Part shown: piece after piece, positions 16,393 through 23,016 of the stretch
Numbering within the stretch: the first letter of the stretch is position 1
Layout of the letters: each line of letters starts with the position of its first letter
Origin: Planctomycetaceae bacterium
GTDB lineage: Bacteria > Planctomycetota > Planctomycetia > Gemmatales > Gemmataceae
Reading direction: 5' to 3'
Assembly (NCBI GenBank): GCA_013823135.1
Contig: PNLP01000072.1
Coordinates: forward strand, 1 to 32,069
Length of the DNA stretch: 32,069 nucleotides
Notes under the pieces: model-generated
Told to the model about the DNA's origin: nothing
What the model saw: the letters and a program-made list of their open reading frames with translations, nothing else
Databases searched by the model: none
Translations under genes and position numbers: made by a program

Positions 16393-17037
16393 TCACTTCG
16401 CGGGCTTGGCGCGTTCCTTGTTCTCTGTCAGGAACGCCATCGCCTTTTCGGGCGTCGCGAGTTCCGGCGGGAGTAGCACGCTGCCGGTGCGTGTCGGCAC
16501 GGGCACTTCGACCGGTTGCCCCTTGTGGTACTCCTTCATCTTGTGAATCTTGTCCTGAATCCGCATCAACCCTTCGAGCAGTGCTTCCGGTCGCGGGGGG
16601 CAACCCGGCACGTACACATCGACCGGCACCACGAGGTCTACGCCCTTCGCGACGTTGTAGCCGTACTTGTAGTAAGGCCCGCCGCCGCAGGTGCAGGCGC
16701 CCATCGCGATGACGAACTTCGGGTCGGGCATCTGGTTGTACAGCCGGCGAACGCGGTCGGCCATCTTCAGGTTCACCGTGCCGGCCACGATCATCAGGTC
16801 CGCTTGGCGGGGTGAAGCGCGGAACGCACCGGCACCGAAGCGGTCGATGTCGTATCGCGGTGCGCCAGTGGCCATCATCTCGATGGCACAGCAGGCCAGC
16901 CCGAACGTCATCGGCCACAGGCTCGATTCGCGAGCCCAGTTCACTGCGGCTTCCAGGCTCGTGACCACGAACCCGTCTTCCATCGTGCCTTCGAGCAGTC
17001 CCACGGGCGAGTTCTCCAATATGCGAGCAGAGTTCAC
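16393..17037 (-). CDS. nuoB: NADH-quinone oxidoreductase subunit B
   Basis: A 214-residue subunit that holds the terminal [4Fe-4S] cluster N2 next to the quinone site. The ligand cysteines are Cys49-Cys50 (FGLACCAIEMM), Cys115 (MGACTCGGG) and Cys146 (YVPGCPPRPE), all in place. The GTG at 17037 overlaps the stop of the upstream toxin-like gene (GTGA) and lacks a clear ribosome site, so it would rely on coupling. An ATG at 16983 with AAGG upstream would remove 18 poorly conserved residues and is a fair alternative. A Lys/Pro-containing C-terminal extension of about 40 residues follows the core. Confidence 0.95.
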   Translation of the reverse strand: MNSARILENSPVGLLEGTMEDGFVVTSLEAAVNWARESSLWPMTFGLACCAIEMMATGAPRYDIDRFGAGAFRASPRQADLMIVAGTVNLKMADRVRRLYNQMPDPKFVIAMGACTCGGGPYYKYGYNVAKGVDLVVPVDVYVPGCPPRPEALLEGLMRIQDKIHKMKEYHKGQPVEVPVPTRTGSVLLPPELATPEKAMAFLTENKERAKPAK

Positions 17038-17294
17038 CGGCCATACTGCGTAACATCCGTCACACGCACGCGGCGGTTAGTGACATCGACGTGAAACGAC
17101 ACTTTCAAGAGCGGCGGGAATGCTACCCGAAACCCGCCGACGCGAGACTCACCAACTTCCAGCGGGTCCGTCGCAAGCTGCTGGTTGAACAGTTCGATAC
17201 CGGCGGCCACTCGGTCGCGTTGTGACACATCAAGTGTGATGTAAATGTCTGCGAGTTTGTCGAGCGTGGCTTCCAACCAGAGGTATTTGAACAT
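17034..17294 (-). CDS. RelE/ParE-like toxin candidate lodged between nuoA and nuoB
   Basis: An 86-residue protein with the size and pattern of RelE/ParE-fold toxins: an N-terminal helix pair (WLEATLDKLADIYITLD and DRVAAGIELFNQQLA), then DPLEVGESRVGGFRVAF and alternating strands ending VRVTDVTQYG. Planctomycete RelE/ParE-like proteins often show the DPxxxGESR-x-GxR segment. The ATG at 17294 overlaps the upstream stop (TGATG); a GTG at 17297 is equally placed. Its stop overlaps the nuoB GTG. Activity as an mRNA endonuclease or gyrase toxin is inferred, and a divergent or decayed member is possible. Confidence 0.6.
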   Translation of the reverse strand: MFKYLWLEATLDKLADIYITLDVSQRDRVAAGIELFNQQLATDPLEVGESRVGGFRVAFPPLLKVSFHVDVTNRRVRVTDVTQYGR

Positions 17295-17542
17295 CACGAC
17301 TTATCCCGGAGAGATCGAAGTCGGGCCATCACCTCGTCGCCGGTGACCCACTTGGCGTTTGGATCATTCAAACGACGAAACATCTCTTCGTCGCTGACGC
17401 CGAATTCCGGGAACGACATCCCAGGGCGGGGTGCCGGCGTAAATCGCCCGAGCAATTGACCGTCCGGGCCGAGAATCTCAATCTCGGAGCCGGTGGCCAC
17501 GAACGCAGCGAGTGTGTTCGGATCTGTGATGGTAAACGACAT
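17294..17542 (-). CDS. Antitoxin-like small protein upstream of the RelE/ParE-like gene
   Basis: An 82-residue protein. After an N-terminal strand region (IEILGPDGQLLGRFTPAP) comes GVSDEEMFRRLNDPNAKWVT and a C-terminal helix with EVMARLRSL. This layout, a Gly-x-Leu-Gly-x-Phe segment followed by SDEE..RR..DPNAKW.T..EV...L, recurs in small planctomycete proteins encoded just upstream of RelE/ParE or PIN toxins. The start at 17542 is well supported (GGAGG, 7-base spacer); the longer frame to 17605 overlaps nuoA. It overlaps the toxin-like gene by the TGATG junction, typical of antitoxin-first operons. It begins 23 bases after the nuoA stop. Confidence 0.62.
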   Translation of the reverse strand: MSFTITDPNTLAAFVATGSEIEILGPDGQLLGRFTPAPRPGMSFPEFGVSDEEMFRRLNDPNAKWVTGDEVMARLRSLRDKS

Positions 17543-17565
17543 CGGCAGTCCTCCAGGTGTTCCCT

Positions 17566-18084
17566 CTATTGTAACGCATCCTGACCGGCCGTGCTTCGCA
17601 CCCATTCGAGGTCGCCGCGTCGCCAGAGGTACGCGAACCCGACCAACAACACGCCGAAGAACACCATGATGTCCGCGAACGCGACCCAGGCAAGATGCTT
17701 CGCTGCTGCTGGTGCGGGCGGTGTGGTTGTGCTGGGTGATCCGGCCGTGTCGCCATGTGGTTGCAGGTTCCTCGCGGCCTCCATGCGGACCTCGGCTGGT
17801 TTCGATTCATCACCGGTGCGGACGGCGCTGCCGAACACGACTGCCCACGGGAAGAAGAACGCGAGTTCGACATCGAAGATCACGAACAACAGGGCGACGA
17901 CATAGAACCGCAGGTCGAACTGAATCCACGCGGTGCCGATCGGCGATTCGCCGCACTCGTAAACCTCGCCCTTCTCGGGGCTGGGTTTGTCGGGTCGCAC
18001 GAACAGGCCGAGCACGAGATTCGCCGCCAGGAGTGTGAATCCTGCCACCGTGAAGATCAGGATTACGAGGACGAGTTCTGTCAT
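17566..18084 (-). CDS. nuoA: NADH-quinone oxidoreductase subunit A
   Basis: A 172-residue membrane subunit of complex I. Three helices are seen: residues ~4-27, ~58-85 and ~133-152. The diagnostic GEVYECGESPIGTAWIQFD loop precedes helix two, which contains DVELAFFFPWAV with the conserved acidic pair. Between helices two and three lies an Ala/Pro/Thr-rich insert (~45 residues, including AGSPSTTTPPAPAAA) absent from ordinary NuoA of ~120-140 residues. The ATG at 18084 directly abuts the inverted-repeat element at 18085-18175, leaving no recognisable ribosome site, so expression may depend on readthrough from nuoI. Confidence 0.93.
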   Translation of the reverse strand: MTELVLVILIFTVAGFTLLAANLVLGLFVRPDKPSPEKGEVYECGESPIGTAWIQFDLRFYVVALLFVIFDVELAFFFPWAVVFGSAVRTGDESKPAEVRMEAARNLQPHGDTAGSPSTTTPPAPAAAKHLAWVAFADIMVFFGVLLVGFAYLWRRGDLEWVRSTAGQDALQ

Positions 18085-18175
18085 GAGTGGCTAGTGTGAG
18101 TGCGAGTGTGAGTGAAAATCCGAAACCCGACTGCTGATGTTTACTTTCTTCCACTCACACTCACACTAGCCACTC
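18085..18175. repeat. Inverted-repeat element A filling the nuoI-nuoA gap
   Basis: The left arm starts at 18085 with GAGTGGCTAGTGTGAGTG and the right arm (18152-18175) is its complement CACTCACACTCACACTAGCC plus ACTC; the interior is unrelated. The element runs from the nuoA start codon into the last codons of nuoI: the TAG of AGTGGCTAG read on minus is the nuoI stop. A second copy with the same arms lies at 19589-19666. Confidence 0.85.
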
Positions 18176-18723
18176 GCACTCTTCTCAGCTGGTTTCGGCG
18201 GTTCGGGTGGTTTGGTCCACACCGGCAGGCTGACCCGCTTCGATTCGTGGACTGCGGTCGGGCTGAGAGTCGCCTGGCCGCTTGCGATCTCCAGCGGCAA
18301 CTTCGCGTAATCGACCACGCAACCGTCGCGGCCGTAACTGCTCAGATCGAAGTTCGAGCCCATGAAGATGCAATCCACGGGGCAGGGGTCCACGCAGAGC
18401 GCGCAGAACATGCACTTCGTGTAGTCGATTTTGAAGCCGGTAACCACGAAACCTTTCGCGGGCGGCGCGGCCTTTTCTTTGTCGATGTAGATGCAATCGA
18501 CCGGGCAGGCACGAGCGCACTTGTCGCACCCGATGCAAGTGGTCAGGTCGAAGCGGTGGAACCCGCGGTATCGCGGGCGAATCGGGACCGGTTTTTCAGG
18601 GTACTCGAAGAACTGCGTGAACGGCTTGCGGCGGTACGACTGCACGAAGTATTGCAGGGTGACATACATCCCGCGAGCGATGGTGGCCGTCGCCAGCCGG
18701 ACGTTGCGGATCCAGGTCAGCAT
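18166..18723 (-). CDS. nuoI: NADH-quinone oxidoreductase subunit I
   Basis: A 185-residue iron-sulfur subunit carrying two [4Fe-4S] clusters (N6a, N6b). The ligands are CIGCDKCARACPVDC (Cys63, 66, 69 with Cys118) and CMFCALCVDPCPVDC (Cys104, 107, 110 with Cys73 or Cys77/114 partners). The N-terminal amphipathic region (GMYVTLQYFVQSYRRKPFTQ) is as in the family. The start at 18723 fits family length; the frame is open upstream but unlike NuoI. The last residues (SASG) and stop codon come from the inverted-repeat element A. It is transcribed ahead of nuoA, a rearranged order compared with canonical nuoA-N. Confidence 0.94.
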   Translation of the reverse strand: MLTWIRNVRLATATIARGMYVTLQYFVQSYRRKPFTQFFEYPEKPVPIRPRYRGFHRFDLTTCIGCDKCARACPVDCIYIDKEKAAPPAKGFVVTGFKIDYTKCMFCALCVDPCPVDCIFMGSNFDLSSYGRDGCVVDYAKLPLEIASGQATLSPTAVHESKRVSLPVWTKPPEPPKPAEKSASG

Positions 18724-18810
18724 GGTTGGCTGTGGGCAGAGGATACGTGGACGGTCAAACCCCAGCGAATTGTAGCAAGCCCACCACCCAGATGCATCCG
18801 TGAAACGAAG

Positions 18811-18843
18811 AAGACCAGCGACCCGCGAACGGGTGCCGGTCTT
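18811..18843 (-). terminator. Probable terminator hairpin after the lipoprotein gene
   Basis: Read on minus, AAGACC..ACCCG-TTCG-CGGGT..GGTCTT forms a stem with a stable TTCG tetraloop and one internal bulge, followed by a T-rich stretch (CTTCGTTT). It lies about 20 bases after the lipoprotein stop at 18864 and before nuoI. Confidence 0.5.
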
Positions 18844-18863
18844 GAAATTGCAATGGCTCGTTC

Positions 18864-19565
18864 TCAGTGGCCGTCGGCGATGCCGATCCCTGGCTTGAAC
18901 TCGACGTGGCGACGGCACAACTCGACTGCCAGGTTCTCCAGGAACTCTCGGCGGAACGCGCTGACCGGCTTGGTGCTCGCATCGCGGAACCCGGTCTTCG
19001 GGTGGGCAAAGCCCTGGGAGTACGTGTGCTTTGGTTCGCCGGGGCCATCCTCGACGTCGTACATATCCACAGTCGCGTCGGCACGGCCTTCGTAGAAGCT
19101 GTTCTGGCTGCCCGGCTGGAACAGGCTCATCTTCTCCAGGTGGATTTCGAGTACGAAGTCCGCCCCGAGTTGCTTGCCCCGTTCGGCCGGGTGCATGAGC
19201 TTCCAGTTCGGGTTCTTCATCTTGAACTTGTTCACCTGGGCCGACGATAGAACCGTCAACTTCTGCTTTTGCTTGGTTTCCTTCACCATTTCGGGAAGGC
19301 GTTTGATGATCTCGTTTGCCAGTGCGGTGTCGGCACCAGCGAACTCGTAGCTCTGGCCCGTCCCCTGGGTGACGAACAACGCCACGATGATCTCTTCCTT
19401 GTCCTTCTTCGGACCTTCCTTGTACGTCAGCGGGAATTCCGCCGGGATCTTAGCGTCCTTGTGTGTCAGGAACGCGATGGTCGTGAGTGGGTTGCAACCG
19501 ATGGTGCAAACCACGGCCAGCGTTCCCCACACGGCCCGCCGGGCCCACCGATAAGTCTTGTTCAT
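18864..19565 (-). CDS. Predicted lipoprotein of unknown function
   Basis: A 233-residue protein with a lipoprotein signal: a basic start (MNKTYRWARR), a hydrophobic stretch and the lipobox TIGC, giving Cys24 as the lipid-modified residue. The mature part has alternating strands and helices (EEIIVALFVTQG, ALANEIIKRLPEMVKETKQK, then GADFVLEIHLEKMSLFQ), resembling periplasmic proteins that gather several strands in a sheet. I recognise it only as a conserved planctomycete type without assigned function. The start at 19565 has a GGGGGG-type ribosome site 7 bases upstream. It lies just downstream of inverted-repeat element B, which separates it from the DUF2752 gene. Confidence 0.8.
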   Translation of the reverse strand: MNKTYRWARRAVWGTLAVVCTIGCNPLTTIAFLTHKDAKIPAEFPLTYKEGPKKDKEEIIVALFVTQGTGQSYEFAGADTALANEIIKRLPEMVKETKQKQKLTVLSSAQVNKFKMKNPNWKLMHPAERGKQLGADFVLEIHLEKMSLFQPGSQNSFYEGRADATVDMYDVEDGPGEPKHTYSQGFAHPKTGFRDASTKPVSAFRREFLENLAVELCRRHVEFKPGIGIADGH

Positions 19566-19588
19566 CCGTGAACCCCCCAACCAAGTGT

Positions 19589-19666
19589 GAGTGGCTAGTG
19601 TGAGTGTGAGGAAAACCAAGGGAACTAACCCCCGATTTCACTCGCACTCACACTCACACTAGCCAC
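19589..19666. repeat. Inverted-repeat element B (second copy of element A)
   Basis: The left arm GAGTGGCTAGTGTGAGTGTG (19589-19608) and right arm CTCACACTCACACTAGCCAC (19646-19665) are complementary and match the arms of element A at 18085-18175; the central sequences differ. As with element A, the AGTGGCTAG at one end provides the stop codon of the preceding minus-strand gene (here the DUF2752 gene, stop at 19659-19661). Confidence 0.85.
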
Positions 19667-20168
19667 TAATCAGAACCCCCACCCACCGCATCAGCACCAG
19701 TGCCAGCACGACCCCGACGGTCAGCGTTAGCACCAATTCGCCCCGCCCCCGCGGGATGAACAGAGTCCGCCCTGCAATGCCGCTCGCCACCGCCCAAACC
19801 AGCGTGAACGCCCACAGTACCGCGATGATAGTGCCGGCCCAGTTCGCCCGCATCGACGCCAGCACGTCTCCCCGGACGAGTAGCGCGAAACTCGTCGTCA
19901 TGCCGCACGCCGGGCATGGCTTGCTGGTCATCACCACGAAGTTGCACGGCGGCATGCCAAGTTGCGTGTGCGTGGCCATCGTTCGCGGTGTGCCATCGGG
20001 TGCGTAAGGGTTAATCCAGAACGCAGCGGCAAACACGCATACCAGCCCCGCAGCCACCACCAGTAACCCGATCCGGATGACCTTACCCGTGCGGGCCGCT
20101 CGTGCGTCCGACGCCCCCGCGATCGGCTGTACAGCTTCGTTGTCCATATTGTTTGGCTCGGGTGGCAC
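19659..20168 (-). CDS. DUF2752 domain-containing membrane protein
   Basis: A 169-residue protein. The DUF2752 signature is present: PCNFVVMTSKPCPACGMTTS with the CPxCGMTT motif, flanked by a membrane helix at ~31-52 and two more at ~110-130 and ~142-162. The family is a small inner-membrane protein of unknown function in which the CPACG pair may be a metal or redox site. The GTG at 20168 is chosen because GGAGG lies 6 bases upstream; an ATG seven codons later has no ribosome site. The last residues ISG and stop fall in inverted-repeat element B, so the original C-terminus may have been replaced. Confidence 0.85.
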   Translation of the reverse strand: MPPEPNNMDNEAVQPIAGASDARAARTGKVIRIGLLVVAAGLVCVFAAAFWINPYAPDGTPRTMATHTQLGMPPCNFVVMTSKPCPACGMTTSFALLVRGDVLASMRANWAGTIIAVLWAFTLVWAVASGIAGRTLFIPRGRGELVLTLTVGVVLALVLMRWVGVLISG

Positions 20169-20266
20169 GCATAGCCTCCGAAGAAATGCGATGCAAGCGG
20201 ACTTTCAGGAATGAAGCCGATCCGCAAGGATAAGCAGAAGCATTTTACACAACTGGGGTAATCGCG

Positions 20267-21247
20267 GTGACGCGGGTATTGCGGGAAGCTCGGCGATACA
20301 TGGCAACGCTCCCGGTTTCGCGCGATCCGGGCGTGGTCGCCGTGTCCGGCGGCGCGGACAGCGTGGCGTTGCTCCGTGCACTGGCAGGGTGTCGTACGGG
20401 ACCGCTCACCGTGGCCCACGTCAACCACCAGTTGCGTGGGGCGGAGTCAGACGCGGACGAGGCATTCGTGCGGCAGTTGGCAGCGGAACTCGGCCTGCAA
20501 TGTCGGGTGAAATCCGTTGATATCGCGGCACTCGGTGGGAACCTGGAATCGACCGCTCGCCGCGTTCGCTACGAATTCTTCGCAGAACTCGCGACCGAAC
20601 TTGGGGCAGGCTGGATCGCGACGGGGCACACTGCGGACGACCAGGCCGAGACGGTGTTGCATCGCCTCGTGCGGGGCACCGGGATTCAGGGACTTCGGGG
20701 AATCGCCGCTTGCGGCTTCGCAGGCGAGCCTGCGAAGCCGCAAGCGGCGATTATCCGCCCCCTCCTCACGGTCACTCGGGCCCACATCCTCGATCACCTT
20801 GCCGAACTCGGGCAGACGTTCCGTGATGACTCGTCGAATGCCGACCCGAAGTTCACCCGCAACCGCATCCGGCACGAACTCCTGCCGCTGCTTCGCACGT
20901 TCAATCCGGATGTCGTGGCTTCACTCGCCAGACTCGCGGAACACGCTTCGGAAGCGCACACCATTATCATTGACAAGGCGACCGAGGTACTGGCGAAGGC
21001 CGAACGCCCGCGAGTCGGCGGCACAATCATCCTCGATGTCGCCGACCTCGGAACGTCGCGTGCGGTGCTTCGTGCCGTGTTGCGGTTGCTGTGGGAACGG
21101 GAAGGCTGGCCGATGGATCAGATGGACGCCGACGCATGGGATCGTGCGTGCGCGGTTGCGGATTGTAAGGTTCCCGCATGCGATTTTCCCGGCGGCATCT
21201 CGGCCCGACACGCCGGGCGAGTGGTTCAGATTGGGCCACGCAAATAG
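20267..21247 (+). CDS. tilS: tRNA(Ile)-lysidine synthase
   Basis: A 326-residue ATP-pyrophosphatase that converts C34 of the CAU-anticodon tRNA-Ile to lysidine so that it reads AUA. The PP-loop VAVSGGADSVALL is at residues ~24-36, followed by GHTADDQAETVLHRLVRG and DDSSNADPKFTRNRIRHELL. It matches the short TilS class lacking the full C-terminal tRNA-binding domain of E. coli. Residues ~145-162 (IAACGFAGEPAKPQAAI) are encoded by a perfect 52-bp palindrome located just before the conserved IRPLL motif, where homologues have a short loop. The start is a GTG at 20267 with GGGG about 9 bases upstream; the neighbouring frame offers no better one. Confidence 0.92.
   Translation: MTRVLREARRYMATLPVSRDPGVVAVSGGADSVALLRALAGCRTGPLTVAHVNHQLRGAESDADEAFVRQLAAELGLQCRVKSVDIAALGGNLESTARRVRYEFFAELATELGAGWIATGHTADDQAETVLHRLVRGTGIQGLRGIAACGFAGEPAKPQAAIIRPLLTVTRAHILDHLAELGQTFRDDSSNADPKFTRNRIRHELLPLLRTFNPDVVASLARLAEHASEAHTIIIDKATEVLAKAERPRVGGTIILDVADLGTSRAVLRAVLRLLWEREGWPMDQMDADAWDRACAVADCKVPACDFPGGISARHAGRVVQIGPRK
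20701..20752. repeat. Perfect 52-bp palindrome in frame inside tilS
   Basis: Arms 20701-20725 and 20728-20752 (25 bp each) are perfectly complementary with only two central bases between them. The left arm contains GCCGCTTGCGGCTTCGC, which recurs at 113-129 outside any gene. The palindrome keeps the tilS frame open and adds a surface-loop peptide. It could fold as a very strong hairpin in the mRNA. Confidence 0.9.
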
Positions 21248-21259
21248 AACAAAGGTTTT

Positions 21260-21335
21260 GGCGAGCGGGGCGGCGTAAGCCCCCCGAGTCTTTGTCTTCG
21301 TCAAACCTCGGGGGGCTTACGCCGCCCCGCTCGCC
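21260..21335. repeat. Perfect 29-bp-arm inverted repeat in the purH leader
   Basis: The arms 21260-21288 and 21307-21335 (left arm begins GGCGAGCGGGGCGGCGTAAG) are perfectly complementary around an 18-base loop. It starts 12 bases after the tilS stop and ends 13 bases before the purH ATG, so the hairpin is directly ahead of the purH ribosome site (GGAG at 21339). It shares GTAAGCCCC and GAGTCT with the element in proA at 30280. No T-run follows, so a classic terminator is unlikely. Confidence 0.85.
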
Positions 21336-21348
21336 CTTGGAGAAAACT

Positions 21349-22926
21349 ATGCTGCGTCCCATTCGTCGTGCTTTGCTGAGTGTCTCCGACAAGACCGGGC
21401 TTGTGGACTTCGCTCGTGAACTCGTCACCAAGTACGGCGTCGAACTGATCGCCACCGGCGGCACCCGCAAGGCCATCGCCGACGCCGGCCTGCCGGTGAA
21501 GGACATCGCCGAGATCACCAAGTTCCCAGAGATGCTCGACGGCCGCGTGAAGTCGCTGCACCCAGCGATCTTCGCGGGGTTGCTGGCGAAGCGCGACAAG
21601 GCCGACCATATGGCAACACTTGTCGAGCACGGCCTGCCCGAAATCGACCTCGTGGTCTGCAACCTGTATCCGTTCGAGCAGACGATTGCGCGGCCCGGCG
21701 TCACCGAAGCGGAAGCGATCGAGAACATCGACATCGGCGGCCCGTGCATGGTCCGCGCCGCCGCGAAGAACTTCGAGAGCGTGGCGATCGTTGTGAACAG
21801 TGACGATTACGGGTATGTTCTGGGGATTCTCGCTGGGAACAACGGAATGCTTCCCCGTGAAGTGAGGCAGTCTCTTGCGGCCAGTGCGTTCCGAGAGATC
21901 GCAAGATACGATCGGGCGATCGCGACATATTTCAACAAGCTCGCAAAACTAGAGAACCCAGATCTTCCGGGTTACTTCGCAGTTGAGATGACGAAGAAAC
22001 AGGATCTTCGTTACGGTGAGAACCCACACCAAAAGGCCGCGTTCTACGACGAACACCCCACGCCGAACCGCCCCTGCGTGTCCACCGCACAGCAACTCCA
22101 CGGCAAAGAGTTGAGTTACAACAACATCCTCGACCTCGACTCGGCGTTGAACCTCGCTCGCGAGTTCGCGGGGCCGACGTGCATTGTCGTGAAGCACAAC
22201 AACCCGTGCGGGGCGGCTACCGCCTCAACCCTCGTCGAGTCGTTCAACCGCGCATGGGACGGCGACCCACTCTCCGCGTTCGGTGGGATCATCGCGTTCA
22301 ACCAACCCGTCGATGCCGACACCGCCAGCGCCATCATGGACCCCAAGGCCAAGCGGTTCATCGAGTGCGTCATCGCGCCGGACTACGAACCGCACGCCCT
22401 CGACGCTCTCAAGGGCTGGAAGGAGAACGTGCGGCTTCTGAAAACCGGTCCGCTGACCGGCGGTCCGCAGGGGTTGGATTACCGCCGCGTCGATGGCGGG
22501 CTTCTCGTGCAGACCCGCGACTACGGTGCCGACAAACCTGACGACTGGAAGGTCGTCACGAAGCGGAAGCCGACCGAGGCCGAGAATCACGCACTGCACT
22601 TCGCGTGGTTCGTCTGCAAGCATGTCAAGTCGAACGCCATCGTGCTCGGCCAGGGTACGCAGATCGTCGGCGTTGGGGCAGGGCAGATGTCGCGTGTGAT
22701 GTCGGTTGAGATCGCGGTGAAGAAGGCCGGCGACAAGTCGAAAGGCTCGGTGCTGGCATCCGACGCGTTCTTCCCGTTCCCGGATAATGTTCACGCTGCT
22801 GCGGCGGCGGGCGTCACGGCGATCATCCAGCCGGGCGGCTCGGTCAAGGACAAGGACAGCATCGCGGCGTGCGACGAACTCGGCATCGCGATGATGTTCA
22901 CGGGCGTTCGACATTTCAGACATTGA
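21349..22926 (+). CDS. purH: Bifunctional AICAR formyltransferase/IMP cyclohydrolase
   Basis: A 525-residue enzyme catalysing the last two steps of purine synthesis. The N-terminal IMP cyclohydrolase domain (~1-200) shows LLSVSDKTGL, ATGGTRKAI, and VKSLHPAIFAGLLA (Lys68, His71). The AICAR transformylase domain follows, with RYGENPHQKAAFY (~221-233), the catalytic KHNNPCGAA (Lys282, His283) and SDAFFPFPDNVHAAAAAGV with the usual GVRHFRH end. Length is normal. The ATG at 21349 has GGAG upstream. A very strong hairpin lies just before the ribosome site and may influence expression. Confidence 0.97.
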   Translation: MLRPIRRALLSVSDKTGLVDFARELVTKYGVELIATGGTRKAIADAGLPVKDIAEITKFPEMLDGRVKSLHPAIFAGLLAKRDKADHMATLVEHGLPEIDLVVCNLYPFEQTIARPGVTEAEAIENIDIGGPCMVRAAAKNFESVAIVVNSDDYGYVLGILAGNNGMLPREVRQSLAASAFREIARYDRAIATYFNKLAKLENPDLPGYFAVEMTKKQDLRYGENPHQKAAFYDEHPTPNRPCVSTAQQLHGKELSYNNILDLDSALNLAREFAGPTCIVVKHNNPCGAATASTLVESFNRAWDGDPLSAFGGIIAFNQPVDADTASAIMDPKAKRFIECVIAPDYEPHALDALKGWKENVRLLKTGPLTGGPQGLDYRRVDGGLLVQTRDYGADKPDDWKVVTKRKPTEAENHALHFAWFVCKHVKSNAIVLGQGTQIVGVGAGQMSRVMSVEIAVKKAGDKSKGSVLASDAFFPFPDNVHAAAAAGVTAIIQPGGSVKDKDSIAACDELGIAMMFTGVRHFRH

Positions 22927-22933
22927 TATCATT

Positions 22934-22997
22934 CGTTTAGCCGCGACCGAAGTGAGCGCGAACCACATCCCGCGCTCAATTCGGTCGCGGCTAAACG
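22934..22997. repeat. Two-step inverted repeat between purH and the M42 peptidase gene
   Basis: The outer arms CGTTTAGCCGCGACCGA (22934-22950) and TCGGTCGCGGCTAAACG (22981-22997) are perfect; inner arms GAGCGCG/CGCGCTC (22954-22960, 22971-22977) extend the stem. It starts 7 bases after the purH stop and ends 19 bases before the next ATG. It may act as a terminator-like hairpin for purH or a dispersed repeat. Confidence 0.8.
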
Positions 22998-23016
22998 GTT
23001 TCACAACGAGATTGAC

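Noticed and set aside
18724..18810. A possible tRNA or small RNA in the gap between the lipoprotein gene and nuoI
   Set aside because: No cloverleaf or T-loop sequence is found; only the terminator-like hairpin at 18811-18843 is supported.
18085..19670. Short GTGAGT-type repeats as a possible CRISPR array
   Set aside because: There are only two inverted elements with internal short repeats, no regular spacers and no cas genes.
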